Source: Aquisalinus luteolus (GTDB taxonomy: Bacteria > Pseudomonadota > Alphaproteobacteria > Caulobacterales > Parvularculaceae). From it: 64,000 bases of DNA. Positions 39,253 through 48,668 of the stretch are shown in pieces. A model generated the notes under the pieces. That model saw only the letters and a program-made list of their open reading frames with translations, was not told where the DNA came from and did no database searches. Position 1 is the stretch's first letter. The number at the start of each line of letters is the position of its first letter. The translations under genes were made by a program, and so were the position numbers. The stretch is from contig NZ_VCJR02000001.1 of the NCBI RefSeq assembly GCF_009712425.2, forward strand, positions 810,001 through 874,000, given 5' to 3'.

Positions 39253-40914
39253 TCATTCCGGCCAGTTAAGAAGGTCGCGCACGGCCTCGCCAGCCTGTTG
39301 CCCCGGGCCGCCCCACATCAGGGGGGCATCTCCCTGCTGCATACGTGAGAACATCCGTACACGAGACAATCTTGCGACGACATCGCTGCCATTGGTCGAC
39401 GGGTCGACAACCTTGTCCCACAGGCTGACGAGACGCGCCACAGCCTCTGGCCGTGCCCATGGCTCCGAGCCGAAACTGACAGGTTTTGAAGGAGTGACCA
39501 GGATCAGCACGGCATCGCGCCGCTCGGTCGTGGAGCGCTCGTTGAACAGGCTTCCGACTACCGGCACGGAGCCGGCAACCGGCACCTTGGAGCCGGTCGC
39601 ATCGCGCACGCTTTCCGACAGGCCGGACAGAACCAGCGTTTCCCCGAACCGGATTTCTGCCGTGGCTGCAACGGACTGTCGGAAGGTCGATAGGGCCTCG
39701 GCGAATGTACCGGCCGGGTCTGTGGTCACGAAGCTGCGGCCTGTCTCGATGCGCGCGACAATCCGGTCGCCATCGATCTCGATCGGCGTCACTTTCAACT
39801 CGATGCCGATGTCAACCTGTTCGATCTGTCCGCTCTCGATACCGCGCACGCCGATCTGCAGGCTGCGGCCGATGAAGAACTCGGATGTCTCACCCTGATA
39901 GGCCGTCAGGGAAGGGCGGGCGACGACCTGATAGTACTGGCCGAAGCGATTGAACAGGTTCAGGTTCCAGGTCAGCTCCGGGATATTGATCGCTTGCGAA
40001 AGCGTTGTCTGCGTCTCGGAATTGTCAGGCCCCGGAGGGTTCGTCGTGAAGCGCTGGCGCTGGGCGCCATATTGCAGGCGCAGCCCGTCGAGCAGGTTCA
40101 GGCCGACCCGGTCGCGATGGGTATTCTGGCTGAGCACGATAGCGACATCGATGGAAACCTGCGACAGGGACGGTTCGGGCTGGGCCATCTCATAGTCGGA
40201 CATTTCATAATAGTCCTGCTCGGCCGCACTGGTCAGGACCAGCATGTCGGTGCGTCGCGCGAGCTGCCCTGCATCGGTGCCACCTGCAGTGCCATACGAC
40301 CACAAGGCCGCTTCGGCTTCTTCGCGGTCGCCAAGGGCTGCCGCAGACAGGGCGGCGATGCGCCAGGCGCCGGTCGAGGAGGGATCAAGCGTCGCCGCCC
40401 GCAGGGACGCTTCGCGTGCAAGGCCAGCATCGCCAGCGCTATAGGCTGCCGCGGCGAGCCCCTCCAGCGCTTGCGGCGATGACGGATCGGCGAGGACGGC
40501 GCGGGCGAAGTAATCCATGGCATCCATGGGTCGGCCCCGCTCCAATGCTGCCTGACCACCAAAGAGGGCAGGCCAGTACGCTGCGGGCTGGAAGGACAGC
40601 GCCGTATCATAGCCGACCATGGCAAGTTCCAGCGCCTCGGGATCGTGCGGTGCCTGCATCTGGAACGCCATGCCGAGCAAGGTCTGTCGTGCTGCGTCGG
40701 TGGGCCTGCGCGCCGTCGCTTCGGCAAGTCCTGCCTGCGCTGTCTCGAACCTGCCAGCGAGGAGGTCCGCTGCGGCGGCCTCCAGCGGATCGCCCGCTTT
40801 GATCGTCATGGCGGTATCCGGCTCTGGCGCAGTTGCGCATCCGCCCAGTGTGGAAAGGGCGACGAGAAGGGCGACAGTGGCGAGACCGCCACGCAGGGTG
40901 TTCTTGAGTGCCAT
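39253..40914 (-). CDS. TPR lipoprotein-type secretin (GspD/PulD family)
   Basis: 553 residues. Lipoprotein signal (MALKNTLRGGLATVALLVALSTLGGC), a TPR region (about 45-200, ALELAMVGYDTALSFQPA, AMDYFARAVLADPSSPQALEGLAAAAYSAGD), then the secretin core: GVRGIESGQIEQVDIGIELKVTP, LSTFRQSVAATAEIRFGETLVLSGLSESV, VPVAGSVPVVGSLFNERSTTERRDAVLILVTP. Secretins form outer-membrane channels for type II/III secretion, type IV pili or Tad pili; no ATPase, inner-membrane platform or pilin gene is nearby. ATG 40914 follows GGAG. The upstream small gene ends 5 nt before it. Short for a secretin, as N-domains are replaced by TPRs. Confidence 0.88.
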   Translation of the reverse strand: MALKNTLRGGLATVALLVALSTLGGCATAPEPDTAMTIKAGDPLEAAAADLLAGRFETAQAGLAEATARRPTDAARQTLLGMAFQMQAPHDPEALELAMVGYDTALSFQPAAYWPALFGGQAALERGRPMDAMDYFARAVLADPSSPQALEGLAAAAYSAGDAGLAREASLRAATLDPSSTGAWRIAALSAAALGDREEAEAALWSYGTAGGTDAGQLARRTDMLVLTSAAEQDYYEMSDYEMAQPEPSLSQVSIDVAIVLSQNTHRDRVGLNLLDGLRLQYGAQRQRFTTNPPGPDNSETQTTLSQAINIPELTWNLNLFNRFGQYYQVVARPSLTAYQGETSEFFIGRSLQIGVRGIESGQIEQVDIGIELKVTPIEIDGDRIVARIETGRSFVTTDPAGTFAEALSTFRQSVAATAEIRFGETLVLSGLSESVRDATGSKVPVAGSVPVVGSLFNERSTTERRDAVLILVTPSKPVSFGSEPWARPEAVARLVSLWDKVVDPSTNGSDVVARLSRVRMFSRMQQGDAPLMWGGPGQQAGEAVRDLLNWPE

Positions 40915-40919
40915 GTCGT

Positions 40920-41237
40920 TTACTCCGTTGAGGCAGGGGCAGTCTTGCCGGGCATGCAGCGGTCGGCGAATTTTTCCGCGTCGATGACGAGGCGGGGGGT
41001 GCTCTCTGGGCACTCCGTTGGCATCAATCCGACGGCGCGCGCATAGCCACCGTTATCGATGGCCGGGCCGCAGACGTCGCGTCCCTTCTGTTCGACAAGG
41101 CGGTCATGGCTCGCGGTACGACAGACCGGGGCAACTGGTCCGCCCGCAGCTGTTGCATCAGGACCGGGCAGGTCTTCGGGCAGGTAGAATGCTGCGAAGA
41201 CCACAAAGAAAATAGCGAAGACGGAAAGGATTTTCAT
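40920..41237 (-). CDS. small exported protein, secretin partner
   Basis: 105 residues. A membrane or signal helix (MKILSVFAIFFVVFAAFYL) followed by a Pro-rich stretch and a polar domain with four Cys (VCRTASHDRLVEQKGRDVCG, MPTECPEST, FADRCMPG). Unrecognised. The pairing of Cys suggests two disulfides in the periplasm. ATG 41237 starts the helix; the longer frame has no support. The secretin gene begins 5 nt downstream and its ribosome site lies in this gene's last codons, so the products are likely made together; a pilotin-like or gate-modifying role is only a guess. Confidence 0.65.
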   Translation of the reverse strand: MKILSVFAIFFVVFAAFYLPEDLPGPDATAAGGPVAPVCRTASHDRLVEQKGRDVCGPAIDNGGYARAVGLMPTECPESTPRLVIDAEKFADRCMPGKTAPASTE

Positions 41238-41347
41238 GCAACACAGCCTCGCCGGGTGCGGGGCCCGCTGCATCGCCCATCCGGCTAGCCCGATCGGCCC
41301 GTTTTTTCCGGCTTCCCTGTCTGCCCGTGACGTGGGAAATTGCGGGG

Positions 41348-43114
41348 ATGGCAGAGGGGGATGTTCATACGGCAAGGCCGACAGAACGCACGCGTATCCG
41401 ATCAGCGGAATCGCGCACGGAGTTCATTGTCTCCGGTCTCTTTACCCTGCTGCTCTTCGGCACGCTTGCCTATGTCTGGACACTTTTCGCCCCCATCGCG
41501 CCGCGCAACGTCCTGAACACCTGGACGACGATCATGGCGGTTACGATCACCATCATGATGTTGCTGCCGGCGCTGTATCTGATCCGTAATCCGGGTGAGG
41601 AGGAAACCGTGCGCTGGTGGGCACCGGCGGGCAAGGTCGTCGCGGTCATCTATGACATTTCCATCGCGCTTTCGATCTGGATGCTCCTGCCTTATGCCAG
41701 CGAGGGGCTGCGGCTCCTGATGGTGATCTTCTATCTCGCGGCGATCTGCGGGCAGGTTATCTCGACAGCGGAGTCGCTGGAGACGAATGCCTTCGGCGTT
41801 ATCGCCATCTTTGGTTCTATCGCGCTGTTCTATCTCAACACGCCGGGCACGTATTCGACCGGCATCGCCGTTTTCTGTGGTGCTTTCGGGGTGCTGCTGA
41901 TGATCGTCGCAATCGCCTTGCGTACCGCCATGCGCTCGGCGATCAAGGCAAGGCTGAAGGCGGAGGATACGGCCGAACAGCTGGAGGCCGCGTTGCGCAG
42001 CGCCGAAACAGAGCGTGATGCGAAGACCCGCTTCATCGCTGCTGCCTCCCACGATCTGCGCCAGCCGCTGCATGCCGCCTCCCTCTATTTCGAGCAGGCA
42101 CAGACGGCGGAGGACGGGACGATCCGTGAACGGGCAATCACCGGCGTGCGGGGTGCCTTCGTTTCCGCCGGCAATCTCCTCGACACGATCCTCGATCACC
42201 TGCGGCTGGAGGCAGCAGCGATGCCGGTTCGCCGGCGCAGCGTGGCTGTAGGCGAGATGCTCGCCCATGTCGCCGCCCTGCATGAGGGCGAGGCACGCCT
42301 TGCCGGCATGACGATCCGTGTCCGGCCTACACGACTTGCCGTCGAAGCCGATCCCGCCCTGATCGAGCGTGCCCTCGGAAATCTCGTACTAAATGCGATC
42401 CGTCATTCCCGGGGAGAGCGCGTGCTGCTGACGGCCCGAAGGCGTGGCGGCAAGGTCGAGATCTACGTCATTGATGACGGGCAGGGCATTCCGGCGACAG
42501 ACCGCGAGGAGCTTTTCCAGGAATATGTGCAGGGCCGCTCCACACGGCAGGACCCGCGTGGCGGCCTTGGCCTTGGTCTTGCCTCCGCACAGCGCATCAT
42601 GGCGCTGCACGGAACAATGCTGATGCTAGAGACCCGATGGAGAGGCGGGGCTGCCTTTCGCCTCAGCCTGCCGGGTGCGGCGACGGATGTACCTGTGTCC
42701 GGAGCTGTGCAGTCTGTGCCAGGATCACTTTCCAATATTGCGGGTCTGGCCATCCTGATCGTTGAAGATATCGAAGATGCGGGGCGTGCGCTCGCGGCCC
42801 TGCTGGAAAGCACTGGTGCCGCTGCCGACTGGGTGCCATCGGTGAAGGCTGCGGCCGCGCAGGCGGCAGCGCGGCGCTATGACCTTGTCATAACGGACTG
42901 GCGCCTGTCATTGACGCAAACCGGTGCCGATGCCCTGGCGGCCATTCGTCAGCACCAGCCAGATCTGCCAGCCATCGTGATGACAGGCGACGGCGCGCCT
43001 TCAACCCTTGCCGAGATCGTGGCGACCGGCGCACGCCTGCTGCACAAGCCGGCAACGCCCGCCCGTGTGTTCTCGGCCATTGCGGAAACCGTCAGCCGGA
43101 AAGGGGCTGCCTGA
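41348..43114 (+). CDS. hybrid sensor histidine kinase
   Basis: 588 residues. Six membrane helices (residues 25-200, e.g. FIVSGLFTLLLFGTLAYVWTLF, TIMAVTITIMMLLPALYLI), a short coiled coil, HisKA with AAASHDLRQPLHAASLYFEQ (His235), HATPase (NLVLNAIRHSRGE, GLGLGLASAQRIM), and a C-terminal receiver domain (DLVITDWRLS, Asp517). This type, with the SHDLRQPLHA motif, regularly partners a NarL/LuxR-type regulator, and its stop overlaps the start of one (TGATG at 43112-43116). ATG 41348 is preferred over a GTG at 41327. Divergent from the secretin pair, which it may regulate. Confidence 0.92.
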   Translation: MAEGDVHTARPTERTRIRSAESRTEFIVSGLFTLLLFGTLAYVWTLFAPIAPRNVLNTWTTIMAVTITIMMLLPALYLIRNPGEEETVRWWAPAGKVVAVIYDISIALSIWMLLPYASEGLRLLMVIFYLAAICGQVISTAESLETNAFGVIAIFGSIALFYLNTPGTYSTGIAVFCGAFGVLLMIVAIALRTAMRSAIKARLKAEDTAEQLEAALRSAETERDAKTRFIAAASHDLRQPLHAASLYFEQAQTAEDGTIRERAITGVRGAFVSAGNLLDTILDHLRLEAAAMPVRRRSVAVGEMLAHVAALHEGEARLAGMTIRVRPTRLAVEADPALIERALGNLVLNAIRHSRGERVLLTARRRGGKVEIYVIDDGQGIPATDREELFQEYVQGRSTRQDPRGGLGLGLASAQRIMALHGTMLMLETRWRGGAAFRLSLPGAATDVPVSGAVQSVPGSLSNIAGLAILIVEDIEDAGRALAALLESTGAAADWVPSVKAAAAQAAARRYDLVITDWRLSLTQTGADALAAIRQHQPDLPAIVMTGDGAPSTLAEIVATGARLLHKPATPARVFSAIAETVSRKGAA

Positions 43115-43794
43115 TGCGCTGCCTGATCTGTGATGACCACGCAATGGTGCGCGAAGCCCTGTCGATGACGGTCGCTTCCATTCTTCCGCAGGCTGAGGTT
43201 GCGGTTGCCGCAGATTTTACGTCTGCCTTCAAGGTCGCTGAAAGCCGTCCGGATCTGATCCTCTGTGATCTCGGCATGCCGGGATGTGACGGGCAGGGCG
43301 GTGTGGCCCGGCTCAAGGAAATCGCGCCGGAGGCTATTCTCGTGGTCATCACAGGGCAGGAAGATGATGCGGTGCTCCTGTCCATCCTGCGGCTCAGCGT
43401 TGCCGGCTTCGTGCCCAAATCCGCCGAGCCAAAGGTCATAGATGCCGCAATCAGGCTAGCCCTCGCGGGCGGACAGTACCTGCCGCCACGGCTCTACGAT
43501 CTCAGCGTTGGCGCTTCCCGGGCGGCCGTAGAAGAGGTCCCCGTTCAGCCCGCGCAGGCGGAGCCAGCAGGCGCGACGGTCCAGCAACCGACGGCTCTTC
43601 TCGGCCGCCTGTCCGACCGGCACATGGATGTTTTGCGGCTTCTTGCGCTCGGCCAGTCCAACAAGGAGATCGCCCGTGCCCTGTCGATCTCTCCGGCAAC
43701 GGTGAAGAGCCATGTCGCCCATGTCATCGGCTGCCTCGGGGCGGTCAACCGGACGGAGGCTGCGATGCGCGCCCGTGAGCTTGGCCTGATCTGA
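43114..43794 (+). CDS. NarL/LuxR-type response regulator
   Basis: 226 residues. Receiver domain with phospho-acceptor Asp52 (LILCDLGMPGCDG), Thr/Lys pair (VVITGQ, FVPKSAEP), a Pro/Ala-rich linker (about 135-160), and a LuxR-type HTH (LSDRHMDVLRLLALGQSNKEIARALSISPATVKSHV). Translationally coupled to the upstream kinase; together a complete two-component system. Targets are unknown; the neighbouring secretin operon is the simplest guess. Confidence 0.95.
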   Translation: MRCLICDDHAMVREALSMTVASILPQAEVAVAADFTSAFKVAESRPDLILCDLGMPGCDGQGGVARLKEIAPEAILVVITGQEDDAVLLSILRLSVAGFVPKSAEPKVIDAAIRLALAGGQYLPPRLYDLSVGASRAAVEEVPVQPAQAEPAGATVQQPTALLGRLSDRHMDVLRLLALGQSNKEIARALSISPATVKSHVAHVIGCLGAVNRTEAAMRARELGLI

Positions 43795-43823
43795 TCGACC
43801 GCTTTCACATTTCATCGGCACAC

Positions 43824-43851
43824 GAAAAAGGGCCGCCCGTAGGCGGCCCTT
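43824..43851 (-). terminator. terminator, chiefly of the minus-strand gene
   Basis: AGGGCCGCC-CGTA-GGCGGCCCT; on the minus strand it is followed by TTTTTCG. On the plus strand the tail TCTGATTT is poorer, but it may also serve the response-regulator unit. Confidence 0.8.
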
Positions 43852-43873
43852 CTGATTTCGTACTGATGTGTTT

Positions 43874-45565
43874 CTAGTTGATCTTGATCGGCCTCGGCAA
43901 CGTCGTCTTGCCTGTAGTGGCAAGGGACAATGGCGAGCCTAGCGAGAATGTCTTCTCCGCAGCGAACGGGGCACCTGCCGCAGTGGAGACACCGTCTGGT
44001 GCTGCTTTCACCGTGAACTGTGCCGTGCTGCAGCCCGATGCTTCAGTCGGTGTGATCTGGAACGTGCCGCTCTTGCTGCCCGTACTGATGACGATATCAC
44101 CGCTCGTCCGGCTGAAGCAGGCTGACGCCGACTTCGTACCCGCCGCAACGATTTCCCAGCGTGCCGTCGGAGTCGGTGCAGCTTTGCTCATGGAGGTTCT
44201 CAGGCTCGTCGTGGTCTTGGATGCTGACGCCGTCGACGCCGCCGTTGGCTGCCGCAGGGTCACATTCACCGTGACAGGCTGCGAGGCCAGCCGCTTGCCA
44301 GCCACGATCTGCGGGGCAAGCGAGGCAACGCCGTTCTGCGGCAGTGTTTCAAGGCGCCATTTCAGGGGGGCGGCGTCGCGGAAATTATCCTTGCTGTAAC
44401 CACCGCTGCGGCTGTCGATCGAGTTCACGCCAAAGGTGATCGTGCCTTCCGTCACGCCGGCGACCTCATCGACGATCCGCGTTGCGCTGAGGCGGCCATA
44501 AAGGACGGCCGGAAAGCGCTCGTCAAAAGGCGTAGCATCGCCCATCGGGTAAGTGCCCGTCGCGGCGGTCTTCTGATAGAACGGTGTCGTTACGCCCTGG
44601 CCGAAAGGCAGGCCAGTCGCGGGCGTGATGTCTGCGCCGGATGCGACGGTCTCGAACTCGACAGGCAGGTCACGGGCAAGACAGGTGCGCAGCGCGGCGG
44701 TATTCTCCCGTGCCGCCATGGGCACGAAAAGCTGAAGGACACCATTGGTATCAACCTCGGCAAAACCGCCAAGGTCGCGAAGGCAGCGGGCCGGACCTTC
44801 GAGCTGCGGGTTTGGCCGGGGCCGGGTCGGCGCACGGCAAGCCTGGACTGCCTGCTGACAGGATTGACTGAACGTGTTGACGGAAGATCGAATACAGTTG
44901 CCGCTTGCAGCGCAGTTGGCCAGTTCGATCTCGATTTGTGCCCGCCGCCTGGCGCGATTGGCTTCGCACTGGGTGACGCCATTGGCGCAATCGGCAATAC
45001 GCTGCTGGCTGCTGGCTGCGGCTTGGGCATCAGAGAAATTCTGCGCGCGGCGGCGCTCGATCTCGGCCTGTGTTTCGTCGCTCAGGGCGTCGGAATTGTT
45101 GTATACGGACCAGCTGGTCTGAAGCCCGGTATCGACGATCTCGACGGGAATGCGCTGGTCGCCGACAATCAGCGTACCCTTGTCGCCGGGATCGGCGTTC
45201 TCGGCGACGCGTATCTGCAACCGCATGGAGCCTATCCCCCCGCAACCCCTTGCGGCGTTTTCAGCCCCGCCACGGCCGCCAAAGGCACTGGCCGATCCGC
45301 CGGTAATACCACTCATAGAAGCAGTCCGCGACAGGTCGAGGCCATGCCCGTAAACCTCGATATTCTTTGTTGTCCCGGGTCTGATACGCAGCGGGCGGCT
45401 TTTCGACGAGAAAAAGTTGCCGCCAGCAAGCGGACTGGCGCAAGCGGCATCCTCGGCAATGCCGATCTTCTCCCAGCTTGCATGGGCAGGGCTGAAAGCC
45501 ATGGTAACGGCCGCCAGGCCTGACAGGGCCGCCAACAAGGCAGCCGGTTTACGGAATGGTCGCAT
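43874..45565 (-). CDS. uncharacterised secreted protein of the ECF/kinase cluster
   Basis: 563 residues. Signal peptide MRPFRKPAALLAALSGLAAVTMAFSPAHAS. The mature part begins with a beta-rich section (SRPLRIRPGTTKNIEVYGHGLDLSRTASMSGITGG), which resembles an IPT/TIG-like strand pattern, then a basic, Cys-containing helical segment (about 165-250: IADCANGVTQCEANRARRRAQIE, then CAASGNC, SCQQAVQAC) and long Thr/Ser/Ala-rich strands. No known domain. AGGAGGACC precedes ATG 45565 exactly. It is the last of five codirectional genes. Probably a periplasmic or surface product of the sigma-factor system. Confidence 0.7.
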   Translation of the reverse strand: MRPFRKPAALLAALSGLAAVTMAFSPAHASWEKIGIAEDAACASPLAGGNFFSSKSRPLRIRPGTTKNIEVYGHGLDLSRTASMSGITGGSASAFGGRGGAENAARGCGGIGSMRLQIRVAENADPGDKGTLIVGDQRIPVEIVDTGLQTSWSVYNNSDALSDETQAEIERRRAQNFSDAQAAASSQQRIADCANGVTQCEANRARRRAQIEIELANCAASGNCIRSSVNTFSQSCQQAVQACRAPTRPRPNPQLEGPARCLRDLGGFAEVDTNGVLQLFVPMAARENTAALRTCLARDLPVEFETVASGADITPATGLPFGQGVTTPFYQKTAATGTYPMGDATPFDERFPAVLYGRLSATRIVDEVAGVTEGTITFGVNSIDSRSGGYSKDNFRDAAPLKWRLETLPQNGVASLAPQIVAGKRLASQPVTVNVTLRQPTAASTASASKTTTSLRTSMSKAAPTPTARWEIVAAGTKSASACFSRTSGDIVISTGSKSGTFQITPTEASGCSTAQFTVKAAPDGVSTAAGAPFAAEKTFSLGSPLSLATTGKTTLPRPIKIN

Positions 45566-45713
45566 GGGATGGTCCTCCTCGGGTTTTCCACGAGAGGGAG
45601 GATGCGCCCCATGACAGGGCCGATCATCCGCCGAAGAGGCGGGCCGATCGGGCTATCCGGTTTGAGCGCTCGAATGTCTGCAAGCTATCGAAGAGGGCAT
45701 GATCAACCGCCTG

Positions 45714-48608
45714 TCAGCGAATGATCGTGCCTAGCTGCAAGCGTGGGTCGCTGTTTCCGAATAGAGCAATCAACCGCTGGCGGGCGGGTTTTTCAAGGGC
45801 CTGCGCAGCATCTTCCCGGCCGTCTGCCCGCATGATGCTGGCGTGCGTGAGATCGAGCAGGGCCATGCGCCAGCTTTCCGGGCCGACCGAGTTTTGCGCA
45901 ATCCCTTTTGCTTCCAGAATGCTGTTGCGGGCTTCTTCGATGCGCCCCAGCGCAAGCAGGCTGCGGGCTTGGTGGTCGTAAACGGACATCTTGTAGACCG
46001 GCGGTTCGAAACGTGTGTCGCCGATCTTCGTAATCGTGTCGGCGAAAAGGTCGGCTGCTTGCTCGTGCTCACCAGCGACAGTCATTGCCATCGCCCGATA
46101 GGTTTCAAGGATGTTCAGTCGCGTCTGTGAAATCTCATCTCGCTCTTCGAGCGCTTCATTTATCAGTGGCCGGGCGCCCGTCGCATTGCCACTGGCGAGC
46201 ATGGCCAGAATTCGAGAAGCCCGAATTTGCCTGGCAATGTTGGGTGCCGCCTGGGCATCGCTCTGGCTGAGGCGGCGATCGGCATCCATATAGACACGCT
46301 CGGCGCCGTCGAAATCCCCGGCCGCTGCCAGGATATCGCCGAGCTTGAGCATCTGATAACAGGTCTCGACATGATTTTCGCCAAAGGCCTCCTCCGAAAT
46401 GGCAATCGCTTCGCGCAACACGTCAGCGCCTTCCTCGAACGCTCCTTTCTCCATCTTCGCAAGGCCGAGTTCGGCCCTGTAGAGAGCAAGGCCAGCGTCG
46501 GTGGGTAGCAGGACTTCCTCGCCGCGCCGGATGGCTTCCGTCAGCAGTGTCTCCGCATCTTTCGGCGTGTTGGCCCGCATCAGGGACGTACCGAGATTAC
46601 CGTAACTCTGGATCGTCACAGGGTGAAGCTCGCCAAGATGCTCATCGTTCATTGCTATGGCGCGTCTGTAGTATGGTTCCGCTTCGTCAAGGCGGCCAAG
46701 GTCGCTATAGGCGAGCGCAAGATTGTTGAGGCTGCTGGCGACCGATTCACGGTCGTTGGCCTGCTCCGTAATGGCAAGCGCGCGGCGATGCAGGTCGATC
46801 GCCTCTTCGCTACGGTCGAGATTGTAGAGCAGTATTCCCCGGGCAGCGAGCGCATTGCGCAGGAACAAGGGATCAGCGCCCTCCACAGTGTCGAGGATCG
46901 CGATCCCTCTTTGAAGAAACTCATCCGCCTCGTCGATGTCATCGCCATAGTCATTATAGGACAGCGCCTGTCCAAGAACGATCAGCGTATCGGCGAACAG
47001 AAGCGGGTCCTGCGTATCTGCCTGCTCCTGCAGGGTAACGGACTGCCTGAGCAAGTCGGCTGCCCGCTCCACATCACCCAGATAGAAATAGCTTCTGCCG
47101 ATCAGGGCGATGACTTGCGCTTGCAGGCGTGGCTGCTCGGCCAGTGCGTCGACTTGTTCCTGTCCTTTTTCAAGGAGATCGATGGCGGTAACGCCGCCCT
47201 GCGGTGTCTGGTCGGGAGAGGCATTGAAGAACAAGCCGGCGAGGAAGTCGGATGCCTGCCGGGCCTGCTGCGCCGCAATCCGCGCCTGGTCCCGTTCATC
47301 GGCGAGACGGATCATGTAAAAGGTCGTCAGGCCCGCGACGATGGCGATGACGCCAGCGGTGACACCAAGGGGAATGGCCCGCCTGCGGATGAATTTACGG
47401 GCCTTGTAGGCCCAGTCATCGCCGCGCGCCTCGATCGGCTGCCGGTTCAGGTAGCGGCGTATGTCATCGGCGAGGTCGGCAGCCGTGCGATAGCGGCGCT
47501 CTGGTTCTTTCTGCAGGCATTTGAGAACGATATTGTCGAGATCGCCGGAAAGGGCACTGCGCAATTGCTCTGGCCTGAGACCGCGTTGCTTGCCCAGGTC
47601 TGTCATGACGCTGCGTTCATCCGGCGTGGTTGCTTCGGTAACGACGCTGCTTGGCTTCTTCGGGTCTTCGCTAAGGATTGCCGTATGCAGCGCGTGGGGC
47701 GAGCTGTGTCCGCTGCCATAGGGCGAGCGCCCGGTGAGAAGGCGATATAGCAGCACCCCGAGGGCATAGACATCTGTAGCGATCGATACCTGTTCGCCGC
47801 GCACCTGTTCGGGGCTTGCATATTCAGGGGTCATGACTCGTGCGTCCACGGATGTTCTGACCATCGTCATTTCCAGCTGCTCCTTGTCGATCAGCTTGGC
47901 GATGCCGAAGTCCAGAAGCTGCGGCGTGCCGGCCGTGTCGATGAGGATGTTGCTGGGCTTCAGGTCGCGATGAACGACGAGGTTGCGGTGGGCAAAATCC
48001 ACGGCCTCGCAGATTTTCATGAACAGCTTCAGGCGATCTGGGACGTTCAGCGCCTCCCGGTCGCAATAAAGATCGACCCGCTCGCCTTCGACATAGGACA
48101 TGACGAGATAGGGCAGTCCTTCATCCGTGGTGCCGCCGTCGATCAACCGGGCGATATGCGGGTGCTGAAGATTGGCGAGGATCTGCCGCTCCACCCGGAA
48201 GCGTGCCGCACCCTCCCGGTCAAGAAGCTGAGCCGCCATTATCTTGAGCGCTGCGCCCTGATCATAGCTTTCATCGGAACGCTCAGCATAGAAAACCGCG
48301 CCCATACCGCCAGCGCCGATCCTGCGCTTTATCCGCCAGGGACCGATCTCGCGCCCTAGCCAGCGGTCTTCTTCCTCGGCGGCTTCCTCGGCGGCTTTCT
48401 GGGCGCTAAGGGATTTGGCGGCTTCTTCGATCGGTGCATGGAGGGATGGGCCTTCGGTGCTGTCTGCGGCGAGAAGTGCCCGCAGTTTCCGGGCCAGCCC
48501 GGGATCGTCCGCCTCTATACGGTCGATGAAGGTGCGCCGGGCGTCCTCGTCGAGCTCCACGGCTTCGGCGAACAGATCCATCAGTCTGGTTGAACTGGTT
48601 TCGGTCAA
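45714..48608 (-). CDS. membrane Ser/Thr protein kinase with extracytoplasmic TPRs
   Basis: 964 residues. A cytoplasmic Hanks-type kinase: GAGGMGAVF, ATP Lys122, catalytic VVHRDLKPSNILI (Asp215), DFGIAKL (Asp233), and SPEQVRGE after the activation segment. Residues 1-85 form an acidic helical extension. One membrane helix (411-432, AIPLGVTAGVIAIVAGLTTFYM) leads to a C-terminal part of about 530 residues packed with tetratricopeptide repeats (RALAITEQANDRESVASSLNNLALAYSDLGRLDEAEPYYRRAI, in two segments). This is the kinase architecture that accompanies ECF43-type sigma factors. The sigma gene ends 60 nt upstream. It can receive an outside signal via TPRs and phosphorylate the sigma factor inside. 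Confidence 0.93.
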   Translation of the reverse strand: MTETSSTRLMDLFAEAVELDEDARRTFIDRIEADDPGLARKLRALLAADSTEGPSLHAPIEEAAKSLSAQKAAEEAAEEEDRWLGREIGPWRIKRRIGAGGMGAVFYAERSDESYDQGAALKIMAAQLLDREGAARFRVERQILANLQHPHIARLIDGGTTDEGLPYLVMSYVEGERVDLYCDREALNVPDRLKLFMKICEAVDFAHRNLVVHRDLKPSNILIDTAGTPQLLDFGIAKLIDKEQLEMTMVRTSVDARVMTPEYASPEQVRGEQVSIATDVYALGVLLYRLLTGRSPYGSGHSSPHALHTAILSEDPKKPSSVVTEATTPDERSVMTDLGKQRGLRPEQLRSALSGDLDNIVLKCLQKEPERRYRTAADLADDIRRYLNRQPIEARGDDWAYKARKFIRRRAIPLGVTAGVIAIVAGLTTFYMIRLADERDQARIAAQQARQASDFLAGLFFNASPDQTPQGGVTAIDLLEKGQEQVDALAEQPRLQAQVIALIGRSYFYLGDVERAADLLRQSVTLQEQADTQDPLLFADTLIVLGQALSYNDYGDDIDEADEFLQRGIAILDTVEGADPLFLRNALAARGILLYNLDRSEEAIDLHRRALAITEQANDRESVASSLNNLALAYSDLGRLDEAEPYYRRAIAMNDEHLGELHPVTIQSYGNLGTSLMRANTPKDAETLLTEAIRRGEEVLLPTDAGLALYRAELGLAKMEKGAFEEGADVLREAIAISEEAFGENHVETCYQMLKLGDILAAAGDFDGAERVYMDADRRLSQSDAQAAPNIARQIRASRILAMLASGNATGARPLINEALEERDEISQTRLNILETYRAMAMTVAGEHEQAADLFADTITKIGDTRFEPPVYKMSVYDHQARSLLALGRIEEARNSILEAKGIAQNSVGPESWRMALLDLTHASIMRADGREDAAQALEKPARQRLIALFGNSDPRLQLGTIIR

Positions 48609-48668
48609 GACAGATTACTCCTTTTGTCCGCAAATGCGACAAAGAGCGGGATATCCGGTCATTGCCCG

